Positions 34,593-43,016 of a stretch of DNA of 64,000 bases are shown in pieces. Where the stretch lies: positions 1 through 64,000 of the forward strand of contig CADCTA010000057.1 of assembly GCA_902805675.1 (NCBI GenBank), read 5' to 3'. This DNA comes from an uncultured Chthoniobacterales bacterium (lineage in GTDB: Bacteria; Verrucomicrobiota; Verrucomicrobiia; Chthoniobacterales; UBA10450). How positions within the stretch are numbered: position 1 is the stretch's first letter; each line of letters starts with the position of its first letter. Position numbers and translations under genes: made by a program. Below the pieces are notes generated by a model, which had not been told where the DNA came from, ran no database searches, and saw only the letters and a list, made by a program, of their open reading frames with translations.

Positions 34593-37500
34593 TTATTGAA
34601 CGTTGTACGCCTCGACGAGCGCCACGCCGATCGAGTCGTTCTTGCCGCGGACGATGGCGGTGTAATTCCCCGGCGCGAGCGACGACAGGATAGCGGACTC
34701 GCGATCGTCAGCCGGCGCGATCGTCGTAGCCGCGATTTCGGCTTCCTGCGCTTCCTTCCAGTTATCGTTCGCTGTCATGACGGCGCCATTGCCATCGTAG
34801 AGCTCGAGTGTCGGATCCTGCAGCGGACCGCCCACGCCGCTTTGGCCGAGGGAAGGTCCGATCGCCCGCAGAAGCACGCGCGTGCTGCCGACGCCGCTTG
34901 GGCCAACGATCAAACCGCCGATCATTACATTGTCGCCGGTCTGGACCAGCCCGCGGGAGCTGAGGTTCACCAGTTTCGAGCTCGTTCCGAGGTTGAGGTC
35001 GTAGATCTCAACTAAACCGACACCCGACGCGTCACCGGCCCCGCGCAAGACAGCTGTGTAGGCGCCTGGGCCGAGCGTTTGCACGATGGCTGATTCAGCG
35101 TCGTTAGTCGGCGGAATGCCGGTTCCGGCGATTTCAGCCTGCTGCGAGTCTTTCCAGTTGTTGTTGCTGGTGATTACGCCGCCGGGCCCGTTTAACTCGA
35201 GCGTCGGGTCCTGTAGCGTGCCAGGCACGTTCCGCTCGGCGAGCGACGGCCCGAGGCCGCGGATCAAGACGCGTTTTGAGGCGCCTTCGCTGACGATGAA
35301 CCCGCCGATGAGTGCGTTGTCACCGGGCTGAACGCTGGCGCGCGTGGAGATGTTCAACAACTGCGAGAACGCCGGGCCGACAACCGCATAGGTCGCAGCA
35401 TTGGCCGTGAGATCGTTCGCAGTCGCATTGTTTGCCTGATCGGTCGCAGCGGTGGTGCGCACCTCTTCGCTATCCGCAGCGAAGGTTCTGACTGCGAAGT
35501 TGCCGAGCAGATCTCCCTTTTGGGGTGAGCCGATCTTATCGGGCGAAACGACGATGGTGATCAACCCTTGTGAGGTAAAGCTACCTGCATCAGCGCCGCC
35601 CGCTCTCCTGGTGCGCGGCACGCCAAGCACGAGGCCGACCACTCCGGTTTCAACGGTCCCGTACTCATAGGTGAGCGCTCCGGCGGCGTCCTTTGTCGCC
35701 CCGACATAGAAGCTGCCAACGTTCTTCGGCGGCTTTTGGGTATTATCGACCGCATTCGGCGAATCCCAGATGATTCTCCACATCCGGTTGTTCACGGTGG
35801 GTCCGCCCATCACTTTCAGGTTGAACACAATCTTGCCGGCGTGCGGGCCGTCCGTCGGCTCGACGATGGAGAGCGTCTGGAAGTCCAGATCAGGATTTCC
35901 CGCCTGCCCAGCGCCATCCGCAGCGCCGGTCGGATCGGTGTAGATCGTGTAGCCAAGGCCGGAGCGGGAATTCCCCACGAAACGGGCCGCGACCTCGTTG
36001 TTGTCGCAAGACTCGCCCGCGGCGTTGGTCGCCGTCACCTTGTAGAAGTAAGTCGCGGCTGGGTCATTCGCGGTCGCGTCTTCGAAGCGGGACTCGGAGC
36101 CAGGCACCGTCGCGAGCAGTGTTTGAGCGCCTTTGGCTGTGCCGCGCAGGATCTTGTATTGCGTAACAGGCGATCCGCCGGTGTTCGACTGCGACCAGCT
36201 GAGTTTCACGCTGTTGCCATTCCGCAATGCGTTGACGAGCGGCGCGCCCGGCGTCGTCGGAGCATCCGGGAACAGCGAGTCATGCGCTGCAAACAATCCT
36301 TTGCCGCCGGTCTGGCGAGCGATCGCTGCCAGCGCGGTGTAGGAGTTGCCGGTGGCACCTTCCGGAGCCTGCGAGCATTCCGCGCCCGCGCAGCCGTCAT
36401 TGTATCCGACGAGCATGCGGCCGCGCTTGTCGACATCGGCGCCCATAAAGTCGAGCATGTTGCGGCAGATGTTCGCACCGCCGCCCAGCCAGATGCAGCC
36501 GCGCTGCATCGGATCATTCGGCGTCGCGTCGACAGTGTGCCACGTCTTTCCGCCGTCATACGTATGCGCGACGTACAGGTGCCACACGCCCTGAAACTTC
36601 GGGTCCTGCAGGCCGCCGGTGGTCGGCGTTCCGTAGAAGGCAAATGCCGCGCGATCATCATCCCCGGCCACGACGGCCGGGAAGGCAACGTTATTGATGC
36701 CGAAAACAGCGCCCACGTCGACCGGCTGCGACCAGGTCAAGCCACGGTCGTCGGACATGGAGACCGTCGCCTTCGTGTCTCCGTCAGCCATGCCGAGATA
36801 GACACGACCCTTGCCGGGAAGTAAGTCGCCGCGCCCGATGCCGACGGCAGCATCGCTGCCGCCAGACGTGCTACCTGGGACCTCGCGCACGTCCCACGTG
36901 ACGCCATTGTCCTCACTCACGATGACACCCTGACCGGTGCCGCAACCTTTGTTTGGAAGGTAGGCTGTGCCGTCCGGCCCCACTTTGATGTGGCCATGCA
37001 GCCCGCCACATTCACCGTTCGGATCGACCGGGCGCGCGGCGCCATACGTCGTCCCGCCGTCGGTGCTCAGGGCGCAGGTGGCTGCCGGCAGCTGCCCGCA
37101 ATAGTAGATCGCGTTTGGGTAAGCGGGATTGATCAGCGGCGCATGGAATGGCCCGCCTCCGCCGATCGTCTGGTGGTCGATTCCGGAACCCGGACCCGCA
37201 CCGGTGCTCGGCACATACGTCTCGCCGTCATTTTCTGTGTACGCCGAAGCGGTCGCCGCGAAACCAGCGGGGAACTCCAGCTGCGAAACAAGTGTCCGGC
37301 CAGTGCCGATCTGTAGGATTTGTCCGTCAGGCCCGGTCCGACGTGAGTTATCCGTGAACAGGATCGGATCGAAAGTCTGGGCCGCTGTGGTGACGAAAGA
37401 CTTGTTTTCCCAAAGCGCGTTTGGCGACGAAGGGCAGCTGTCGTCGAATGTGATACGGAGCGTCTGTAGGAGGGCAATATACATTGCCCTTCCGCCGTTT

Positions 37501-38186
37501 ACGTCGTCGCCGGTGCCCGGCAGGATCCCTTCACTCTTCCAGTTCACTCCGATCGAAGGCTCGGCAGCGTCGATCCCGAGTGTCGCCGCGCCTGCTGCGG
37601 GCGGTGTGTGGTTCTGGTAACGAGGCGCGACGCCGGACGCTTGTGTCGCGGGAATGGGGCCGGGCGCCGATGTTTTGACCTCAGCTACGCCGTTATACTG
37701 GTCGGCTTCTGTCGCCGCGAAGTAGATGGCGCGGACGAAGAAGTCTCCGGTGCCGACGCTAACGCTGCTCGGGTTCAAAGCGACTTCTTCGGCAGTCGTT
37801 GCACCAGCTCCCGAAGAGGCGACGATCGGTCCATCCGGTGCACCTTTCCGAATCGAGAGATCGTAGTCGCTGGTCGGCGAGAGCCATTGAATGCGCACGT
37901 TAACCTGTTTGCCGGTCCACTCTTCGGGGGATCCGGAGATCGTTAGTTTGAATGTGTCGCAATTCGCGCCTTCCTCGCAGTCAGCCTCTCCACCTGCGGC
38001 TGGTGGAGCTCCGATAGCTGTACCCATCCAGGTGACAGGGGCCGAACTCGAGGGCGTCACTGTGCCTTCAGCCGGTTTTGCGGCGAAGCTGAGCGCCGCG
38101 AGCAGCGCGCTCATGCAGACGAGGGCACAGCCGAGCAGGAGGCGTGGCGTGAAGAGACCGGATTCAGAGACAGGCTTGGTGCGCAT
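34593..38186 (-). CDS. Large secreted Asp-box beta-propeller protein with FN3 domain and tandem C-terminal modules
   Basis: A 1197-aa secreted protein with a signal peptide (about residues 15-37). The N-terminal beta-domain (about 50-170) has the CEEGANCD pair. An Asp-box (BNR) propeller follows, with STDGGTTYG, SEDNGVTWD, SDDRGLTWS and TYDGGKTWH between about 370 and 570, then a fibronectin type III domain (about 655-745, PGAPLVNALRNGNSVKLSWSQ...QYKILRG). Next is a ~190-residue beta-rich region and the two C-terminal modules (943-1071, 1072-1197), ending GVALVEAYNVQ. Asp-boxes are a fold mark of sialidases, photosystem and other propellers and do not prove glycosidase activity; no RIP motif or arginine triad was seen. 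Likely surface-exposed or secreted. Confidence 0.78.
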   Translation of the reverse strand: MRTKPVSESGLFTPRLLLGCALVCMSALLAALSFAAKPAEGTVTPSSSAPVTWMGTAIGAPPAAGGEADCEEGANCDTFKLTISGSPEEWTGKQVNVRIQWLSPTSDYDLSIRKGAPDGPIVASSGAGATTAEEVALNPSSVSVGTGDFFVRAIYFAATEADQYNGVAEVKTSAPGPIPATQASGVAPRYQNHTPPAAGAATLGIDAAEPSIGVNWKSEGILPGTGDDVNGGRAMYIALLQTLRITFDDSCPSSPNALWENKSFVTTAAQTFDPILFTDNSRRTGPDGQILQIGTGRTLVSQLEFPAGFAATASAYTENDGETYVPSTGAGPGSGIDHQTIGGGGPFHAPLINPAYPNAIYYCGQLPAATCALSTDGGTTYGAARPVDPNGECGGLHGHIKVGPDGTAYLPNKGCGTGQGVIVSEDNGVTWDVREVPGSTSGGSDAAVGIGRGDLLPGKGRVYLGMADGDTKATVSMSDDRGLTWSQPVDVGAVFGINNVAFPAVVAGDDDRAAFAFYGTPTTGGLQDPKFQGVWHLYVAHTYDGGKTWHTVDATPNDPMQRGCIWLGGGANICRNMLDFMGADVDKRGRMLVGYNDGCAGAECSQAPEGATGNSYTALAAIARQTGGKGLFAAHDSLFPDAPTTPGAPLVNALRNGNSVKLSWSQSNTGGSPVTQYKILRGTAKGAQTLLATVPGSESRFEDATANDPAATYFYKVTATNAAGESCDNNEVAARFVGNSRSGLGYTIYTDPTGAADGAGQAGNPDLDFQTLSIVEPTDGPHAGKIVFNLKVMGGPTVNNRMWRIIWDSPNAVDNTQKPPKNVGSFYVGATKDAAGALTYEYGTVETGVVGLVLGVPRTRRAGGADAGSFTSQGLITIVVSPDKIGSPQKGDLLGNFAVRTFAADSEEVRTTAATDQANNATANDLTANAATYAVVGPAFSQLLNISTRASVQPGDNALIGGFIVSEGASKRVLIRGLGPSLAERNVPGTLQDPTLELNGPGGVITSNNNWKDSQQAEIAGTGIPPTNDAESAIVQTLGPGAYTAVLRGAGDASGVGLVEIYDLNLGTSSKLVNLSSRGLVQTGDNVMIGGLIVGPSGVGSTRVLLRAIGPSLGQSGVGGPLQDPTLELYDGNGAVMTANDNWKEAQEAEIAATTIAPADDRESAILSSLAPGNYTAIVRGKNDSIGVALVEAYNVQ

Positions 38187-38339
38187 AGGGATGTTGCTAG
38201 TCCGGCGAAACGTCGCCGCAGACGGATTTACTTCAGGGAGACTTTTGGAGAGACGGGCGGGACAAAAGACACCGCGCGCGTCGTGTATCGGAACTCGGAA
38301 AAGGGCCGGTCGTGTCCCGTCGCCCGATTAGCAACCAAG

Positions 38340-38954
38340 ATGTGTCTCTTTCGATCCGGAAAACTCCGGCGCGCCTCCGCGGCTCTCGCGCTCGCGGGCA
38401 GCTCTCTCCTGCTGAGTCTCGTCGGATGTTCCAAATCTGACGAGCGGGCGCAGACATCACCGCCGCAGTCGCCCAGCCCAGCGGCTGAACGTGTCGCGGT
38501 GGCTCCCGCCGCGCCGATCGACCCCTGCTCACTGCTGACGAGCGAGGAAATCACGGCCGTGCAAGGCGAGGCGCTCGTCGGCACGAAGCCATCCGTGAAC
38601 CAGGGCCAGGGTCTGGCGATGTATGACTGCTTTTACACGCTGCCGACGTTTACCAACTCCATCAGCCTGAGTGTCACGCAAAGCGGCTCCGGCCTCGACG
38701 CGCGCAACCCATCGCAATCCTGGCAGGAAACCTTTGGCGAGGCAGCCAGGCAAAACGCCAAGAAGTCGGGGCCACCGCAGAAGGTTGAAGGTATCGGAGA
38801 TGAAGCTTTCTGGGCCGGCGACAATCGCATGGGCGCGCTCTACGTATTGAAAGGCTCGCGCTTTATCCGCATCAGCGTCGGCGGAGCCGGTGACCAGGCG
38901 GCGAAAATCGAGAAATGTCGCTCGCTCGCCGAGGCGGCGCTGAAGCACCTGTAG
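38340..38954 (+). CDS. Putative lipoprotein, DUF3558-like
   Basis: A 204-aa protein starting at the ATG at 38340 (MCLFRSGKLRRASAALALAG), with lipobox LSLVGC (Cys30), a Pro/Ser-rich linker and a domain starting IDPCSLLTSEEITAVQGEALVGTKP. The 'PCSLLT.EEI....G' opening and later YDCFY, together with VEGIGDEAFW and VLKGSRFIRISVGG, match the style of DUF3558-type periplasmic proteins. Function is unknown. It is transcribed divergently from the 1197-aa secreted protein across about 150 bases. Confidence 0.72.
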   Translation: MCLFRSGKLRRASAALALAGSSLLLSLVGCSKSDERAQTSPPQSPSPAAERVAVAPAAPIDPCSLLTSEEITAVQGEALVGTKPSVNQGQGLAMYDCFYTLPTFTNSISLSVTQSGSGLDARNPSQSWQETFGEAARQNAKKSGPPQKVEGIGDEAFWAGDNRMGALYVLKGSRFIRISVGGAGDQAAKIEKCRSLAEAALKHL

Positions 38955-39199
38955 TTTCGGGCTTTCACCACCTCCTCGTGACCGTCTGGAGCGCATGTCG
39001 CGAGGCCGACCCTCTGGAGAGACGGGCGTCGTCGTTTCTTTAGACCTCCCGTCGGTTCTTCAAGCCGGACGCCACGGCGGGCGTCCCTCCACGCGTGCCA
39101 AGCTCGAGCCGGCCGCTCGATGGCACGATGTACCTTGAGAGCGTCCGCCCGCTTGCCGTTTGCACGGCGACTGCGAAGATTCAACGCCGCCGCCACTCC

Positions 39200-40093
39200 G
39201 TGAAGACTTGTATCATCTGCAATCCAGGAGCCGGCAGCGTCGACGATCCCTCGTCGACCTTTGAACTGCTGCGCGACGAACACGGCGCCGCGACCGTCCG
39301 CCTAACGAGAGATAGCGGACAAGCGACCGAGTTCGCTCACCAGGCAGCGGAAGATGGCTACGAGCTCGTGGTCGCAGCAGGCGGCGATGGGACACTGAAC
39401 GAGGTGATCAACGGCATCGCGGCTCATGTCGATCGCGTCCGCGTCGGCCTGATCCCCCTCGGGACCGGGAACGATTTCGCTCGCTCGTTGAACCTGCCCG
39501 GCACGGTCGAAGAGTGCATCGACGTGCTGCGCGCAGGGCATGTCAGGCGCGTCGATCTTGTCCGCGTGACGAACGGCGGCGTCCGCTACATGCTGAACGT
39601 TTCCGCCGGCGGCTTCAGTGGCACCGTGGGCGAAAAGCTCACGCCCGAGATCAAAAAAAGCTGGGGGCCGCTGGCGTATGTGCGCTGCGCCGCAGAAGCC
39701 TTTCCGGAGCTGCGCGCCTACCGCACCAGCATCGTGCTCGATAACACAGCTCCGCTCGAGCTGAACCTCTACAATGCCATCGTCGCCAACGGCCAGTTCG
39801 TCGCTGGCGGCACGCAGATCGCGCCGGACGCGAAGATCGACGACGGCCAGCTCGATCTGGTGCTCGTCCCCGAACGGCCCATGAGCGAGATGGTGATGAT
39901 GGCCGCGCAGATGCTGGTCGGCAAGCATCTCACCAGCGACGCAATCGTCTTCCGGCGAGCCGCCAAGATCTCGATTCACTCCGAGCCGGGGATGTGGTTC
40001 AACGTCGATGGGGAGCTGATCGGCAATGAGCCTGTCACCTTCGAGGTCATGCCACGTGCCCTGCAGTTCATGGCGCCGCCTAACGAAGAGTGA
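39200..40093 (+). CDS. Diacylglycerol kinase family lipid kinase (YegS-like)
   Basis: About 297 aa from the GTG at 39200 (read as MKTCIICNPGAGS, the normal family start); an ATG at 39128 in the same frame would add 24 residues without family similarity. Motifs are NPGAGS near the start, the nucleotide site AGGDGTLNEVINGI and PLGTGNDFARSLNLP, then the beta-rich second domain with VDLVRV and MWFNVDGELIG. These enzymes phosphorylate diacylglycerol or similar lipids at the membrane. It overlaps the hldE-type gene by GTGA. Confidence 0.87.
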   Translation: MKTCIICNPGAGSVDDPSSTFELLRDEHGAATVRLTRDSGQATEFAHQAAEDGYELVVAAGGDGTLNEVINGIAAHVDRVRVGLIPLGTGNDFARSLNLPGTVEECIDVLRAGHVRRVDLVRVTNGGVRYMLNVSAGGFSGTVGEKLTPEIKKSWGPLAYVRCAAEAFPELRAYRTSIVLDNTAPLELNLYNAIVANGQFVAGGTQIAPDAKIDDGQLDLVLVPERPMSEMVMMAAQMLVGKHLTSDAIVFRRAAKISIHSEPGMWFNVDGELIGNEPVTFEVMPRALQFMAPPNEE

Positions 40094-40566
40094 GTCCAAA
40101 AATTCTCACGCTCGGTGCGCTGGCGCGGAAGGGGGAAGAACTCCGCGCCCGCGGCACCAGGCTGGTGGCGACGAACGGCTGCTTCGATCTGCTGCACGTC
40201 GGCCACGTGCGCTATTTGCAATCGGCCCGCCGGCTGGGCGACGCACTCGTCGTCGGCATTAATGGAGATGATTCCGTCCGAGCCCTGAAAGGCGAATCGC
40301 GCCCGCTTAACCGCGAGTCAGACCGGGCAGAAGTCTTGGCCGCGCTCGAGTGCGTCGACTTTGTCACCATCTTTCCAGACGTGCGAGCGACCGAGTTCCT
40401 GAAGCACGCGCGACCGGCGATCTACGTGAAGGGGGGCGATTACAAACCGGAGACGTTGAACGCGGATGAGCGTAGCGCTCTCGAGCAGATGCAGACGGAG
40501 ATCAGGATCGTCCCGTTCGAAGCCGGCTATTCCACGTCCGGGCTTCTCGAGCGGATGACCTGCTAG
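40090..40566 (+). CDS. rfaE2: D-glycero-beta-D-manno-heptose 1-phosphate adenylyltransferase
   Basis: A 158-aa stand-alone nucleotidyltransferase equal to the C-terminal domain of HldE. It adds AMP to heptose-1-phosphate to make ADP-heptose for the lipopolysaccharide inner core. The HxGH nucleotide site is LLHVGHVRYLQ preceded by TNGCFDLLHVGH, followed by VGINGDDSVRALKGESRPLN, YVKGGDY and GYSTSGLLERM, the C-terminal substrate signature. It starts with GTG overlapping the previous stop (GTGA). Its presence implies an LPS-bearing outer membrane. Confidence 0.93.
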   Translation: MSPKILTLGALARKGEELRARGTRLVATNGCFDLLHVGHVRYLQSARRLGDALVVGINGDDSVRALKGESRPLNRESDRAEVLAALECVDFVTIFPDVRATEFLKHARPAIYVKGGDYKPETLNADERSALEQMQTEIRIVPFEAGYSTSGLLERMTC

Positions 40567-40570
40567 TGCG

Positions 40571-41143
40571 ATGGCTCTGCGGCTCGGGATTCTCGGCTCC
40601 GGCAAAGGCTCGAACTGTCGCGCAATCCTGGAGCGCATTCGCGATGGCTCGCTCGACGCTGAGGCTCGCATCGTCGTCTCCGACTTTGGTGATGCGCCGA
40701 TTCTCGAGATCGCGCGCGAATTCGGCGTGCCGCATGCGCACGTCGCGCCTGGCAACTTCCGCACCATCCTCGAGCCTGCGGCCGAGCAGGAACTCGTGCG
40801 CACGCTGCAGCGTGCGGACGTCGAATTGGTGGTGCTGGCCGGCTTCATGCGCGTCCTGAAGGCGCCGATGCTCCAGGCCTTTCCGCAGCGCATCATCAAC
40901 ATCCACCCGTCGCTCTTGCCGAAGTTTCCCGGCCTCGCAGCCTGGAAGCAGGCGCTTGCCGCGGGGGAGAAGGTCACCGGCTGCACGGTCCACTATGTGG
41001 ACGCCGGGATCGACAGCGGCATGATCCTCGGTCAACGCGAAGTGCCGATCATGCCTAACGACACGCCGGAGACGTTGCACGCCCGCATTCAGATCGCCGA
41101 GCGTGAGTTGTACCCGGAAGTGATCGGGTGTCTGGCTGTGTAG
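40571..41143 (+). CDS. purN: Phosphoribosylglycinamide formyltransferase
   Basis: A 190-aa GAR transformylase that uses 10-formyl-THF in the third step of purine synthesis. Signatures are LGILGSGKGSN at the start (phosphate loop), AGFMRVL, INIHPSLLPKFPG with catalytic Asn and His, and TGCTVHYVDAGIDSG with the catalytic Asp. The length is like E. coli PurN (212). It starts 4 bases after the rfaE2 stop and is probably in one operon with it and the lipid kinase. Confidence 0.95.
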   Translation: MALRLGILGSGKGSNCRAILERIRDGSLDAEARIVVSDFGDAPILEIAREFGVPHAHVAPGNFRTILEPAAEQELVRTLQRADVELVVLAGFMRVLKAPMLQAFPQRIINIHPSLLPKFPGLAAWKQALAAGEKVTGCTVHYVDAGIDSGMILGQREVPIMPNDTPETLHARIQIAERELYPEVIGCLAV

Positions 41144-41253
41144 TCATCGCTGTCGGGTTCTGCAAGAGCCGCTGTTTCTCGACGGCTACCGGCGGGCGGC
41201 TGGGTGAGTCTTTCGTTCATTCCAGAGCGCACGCGCGTGGTAAGCGTGATCGG

Positions 41254-41349
41254 AAAGCGGCGGAATACCGCCGCACTCCAAAACGCAAGCGACTGAGCGT
41301 GCGAGCACTCGCGGCAGCGTCTTGGAGTGCGCCAGTATTCTGGCGCTTT
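41254..41349. repeat. Palindromic repeat family B, copy 3
   Basis: A 96-bp element beginning AAAGCGGCGG and ending CTGGCGCTTT, with CACTCCAA / TTGGAGTG inner motifs. The left hairpin is GCGGCGG, loop AATA, CCGCCGC; the right is GCGCCAG, loop TATT, CTGGCGC (perfect). It lies between convergent purN and gpsA. Confidence 0.87.
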
Positions 41350-41389
41350 CAGGTGGCGTGTAAGCCCGCCCGTTGTGTGGCCGGTCGCG

Positions 41390-42388
41390 CTAGATCCGCT
41401 CAGCCTTCTGATCGCGCCCTAACAACTCCTGCAACGCCTGCGCTGGAGGCTTCGCCTCGTACACCACGGAGTAGACCTGATCGATGATCGGGGTCTCGAT
41501 ATCGAGCCGCCGCGCGCATTCAAACGCGCTCTTCGCCGTCGGCACACCTTCCGCGATTGAGTGACTCCGCGCTGCAATTTCCTCGAGCGTGCGCCCGCGC
41601 CCAAGCTGCTCGCCGACGCGTCGATTCCGGCTGTGCTGGCTAAAACAGGTGGCGATCAAATCGCCGGCGCCACTCAGACCGTAAAACGTCTGGGGGTTGC
41701 CGCCCATCGCGGTGCCCAGCCGCAACATCTCAGCCAGCGCCCGCGTGACCAACGCCGCCTTCGAGTTGTCGCCAAGGCCAAAGCCATCACTGCAGCCGGC
41801 CGCGAGCGCGAAGACGTTTTTCAGCGCGCCACCAAGCTCAATCCCAGTGGTCTCGTCACTCGAATAGATGCGGAACAGCGGACTCCCGAGATGTTGCTGC
41901 AGCTGCTCCGCGCATTCCGGCTGCTCACAACCGAGCACTGTCGCCGTCGGCCGGTCACGCGAGACTTCGATCGCGAGGTTTGGGCCGGAAAGCACCGCGA
42001 CGGTGTGCTCTGGGTGCACTTCGGCCAGGATCTGTGTCATCCGCATTCCGGTGCCGTGTTCGATGCCTTTCGTGCAACTTAGGAACACCGCGTCCCTCGA
42101 CAGGTGCGGCTGTAGTTGCTCGGCAACAGTGCGCAACGCGGTCGACGGCGTGACGAACACAACAAGCTCGGCGCCCGCGGCTTGCGACAGGTCGCTCGTG
42201 ACGTGAATCGACTCTGGCAACGTGACCCCAGGCAGATATTCAGTGTTCTCGCGAGTGGCCCGCAGCTCCTGCGCCCGTTCAGGGTTGTGGCCCCACAAGA
42301 GGACGTCATTGCCTTGCCTCGCCCAGAGTATCGCCAAGGCGGTTCCCCATCCGCCGGCTCCCAGAATGGCTGTGCGTTTGAATCTCAC
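41390..42388 (-). CDS. gpsA: Glycerol-3-phosphate dehydrogenase [NAD(P)+]
   Basis: A 332-aa enzyme making sn-glycerol-3-phosphate from dihydroxyacetone phosphate for phospholipids. It has the Rossmann start AILGAGGWGTALA, then SCTKGIEHGTGMRM, SGPNLAIEVSRDRPTA and ELGGALKNVFALAAG with catalytic lysine, and GAGDLIATCFSQHSRNR. The start is the GTG at 42388, overlapping the plsY stop by GTGA; an in-frame extension upstream overlaps plsY and is unrelated. Pairing with plsY is a common arrangement since PlsY uses the product. Confidence 0.96.
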   Translation of the reverse strand: MRFKRTAILGAGGWGTALAILWARQGNDVLLWGHNPERAQELRATRENTEYLPGVTLPESIHVTSDLSQAAGAELVVFVTPSTALRTVAEQLQPHLSRDAVFLSCTKGIEHGTGMRMTQILAEVHPEHTVAVLSGPNLAIEVSRDRPTATVLGCEQPECAEQLQQHLGSPLFRIYSSDETTGIELGGALKNVFALAAGCSDGFGLGDNSKAALVTRALAEMLRLGTAMGGNPQTFYGLSGAGDLIATCFSQHSRNRRVGEQLGRGRTLEEIAARSHSIAEGVPTAKSAFECARRLDIETPIIDQVYSVVYEAKPPAQALQELLGRDQKAERI

Positions 42389-43014
42389 TTCCGCGCGAAC
42401 CGTGGTTCGGTTCCATTGAGAAGGCGAGTGATATTCGAGCGATGACGCCAGACGACGAGAGCTGCCATCACAAGCGAGAAGTAGAACAACACGGTGCCTT
42501 GTGTCTGCTTCATCGCGACTAGCACGGCCACGACGACCGGCAATGCTGTCGCGGCGACGATCGACGCGAGCGACACATAGCGTGTCACTTTGAAGACGAT
42601 GAGCCAGACGACAAAGATCGCGAAGGCTGAGATCGGCGTCACGCCGGCGAGGGACCCCGCTGAGGTGGCGACGCCTTTGCCTCCTTTGAAGCGCAGCCAC
42701 ACTGGAAACGAGTGCCCGGCGACACATGCCGCAGCCGCGACGATCGCGAAAAACTCGATGTACTCCGCCGTGTCAGGCGTGCGGCTGGCGAGAAGCATCG
42801 CAAGTCGAACAGCAATGAATCCTTTCAGCGCGTCGGCGAAGAACACGGCAAAGCCCCACGGCTTACCTAGAACACGCAAGACATTTGTAGCACCGATGTT
42901 GCCGCTCCCGTGTTGGCGTACGTCCACGCCTGACAAGCGGCCGGCGAGATATCCGCACGGGATTGACCCGAATAGATACGCTTCGAGCAGCACCAGAATG
43001 AGGAGCGTCCACAT
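42385..43014 (-). CDS. plsY: Acyl-phosphate:glycerol-3-phosphate acyltransferase
   Basis: A 209-aa inner-membrane acyltransferase with about five helices. It makes lysophosphatidic acid from acyl-phosphate and glycerol-3-phosphate. The three active-site loops are visible: FGSIPCGYLAGRLSG, HGSGNIGATNVLRVLGK (motif 1) and RFKGGKGVATSAGSL (motif 2), with H101-type SFPVW nearby. It ends inside the gpsA start, and its own start is 2 bases downstream of the mnmG stop, so mnmG-plsY-gpsA form one operon. Confidence 0.95.
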   Translation of the reverse strand: MWTLLILVLLEAYLFGSIPCGYLAGRLSGVDVRQHGSGNIGATNVLRVLGKPWGFAVFFADALKGFIAVRLAMLLASRTPDTAEYIEFFAIVAAAACVAGHSFPVWLRFKGGKGVATSAGSLAGVTPISAFAIFVVWLIVFKVTRYVSLASIVAATALPVVVAVLVAMKQTQGTVLFYFSLVMAALVVWRHRSNITRLLNGTEPRFARK

Positions 43015-43016
43015 GG

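Noticed and set aside
39003-39100. Possible additional palindromic repeat (GGACGCC...GGCGTCC) before the lipid kinase
   Set aside because: A short inverted pair is present, but no second copy in the window supports a family, so I did not list it as a feature.
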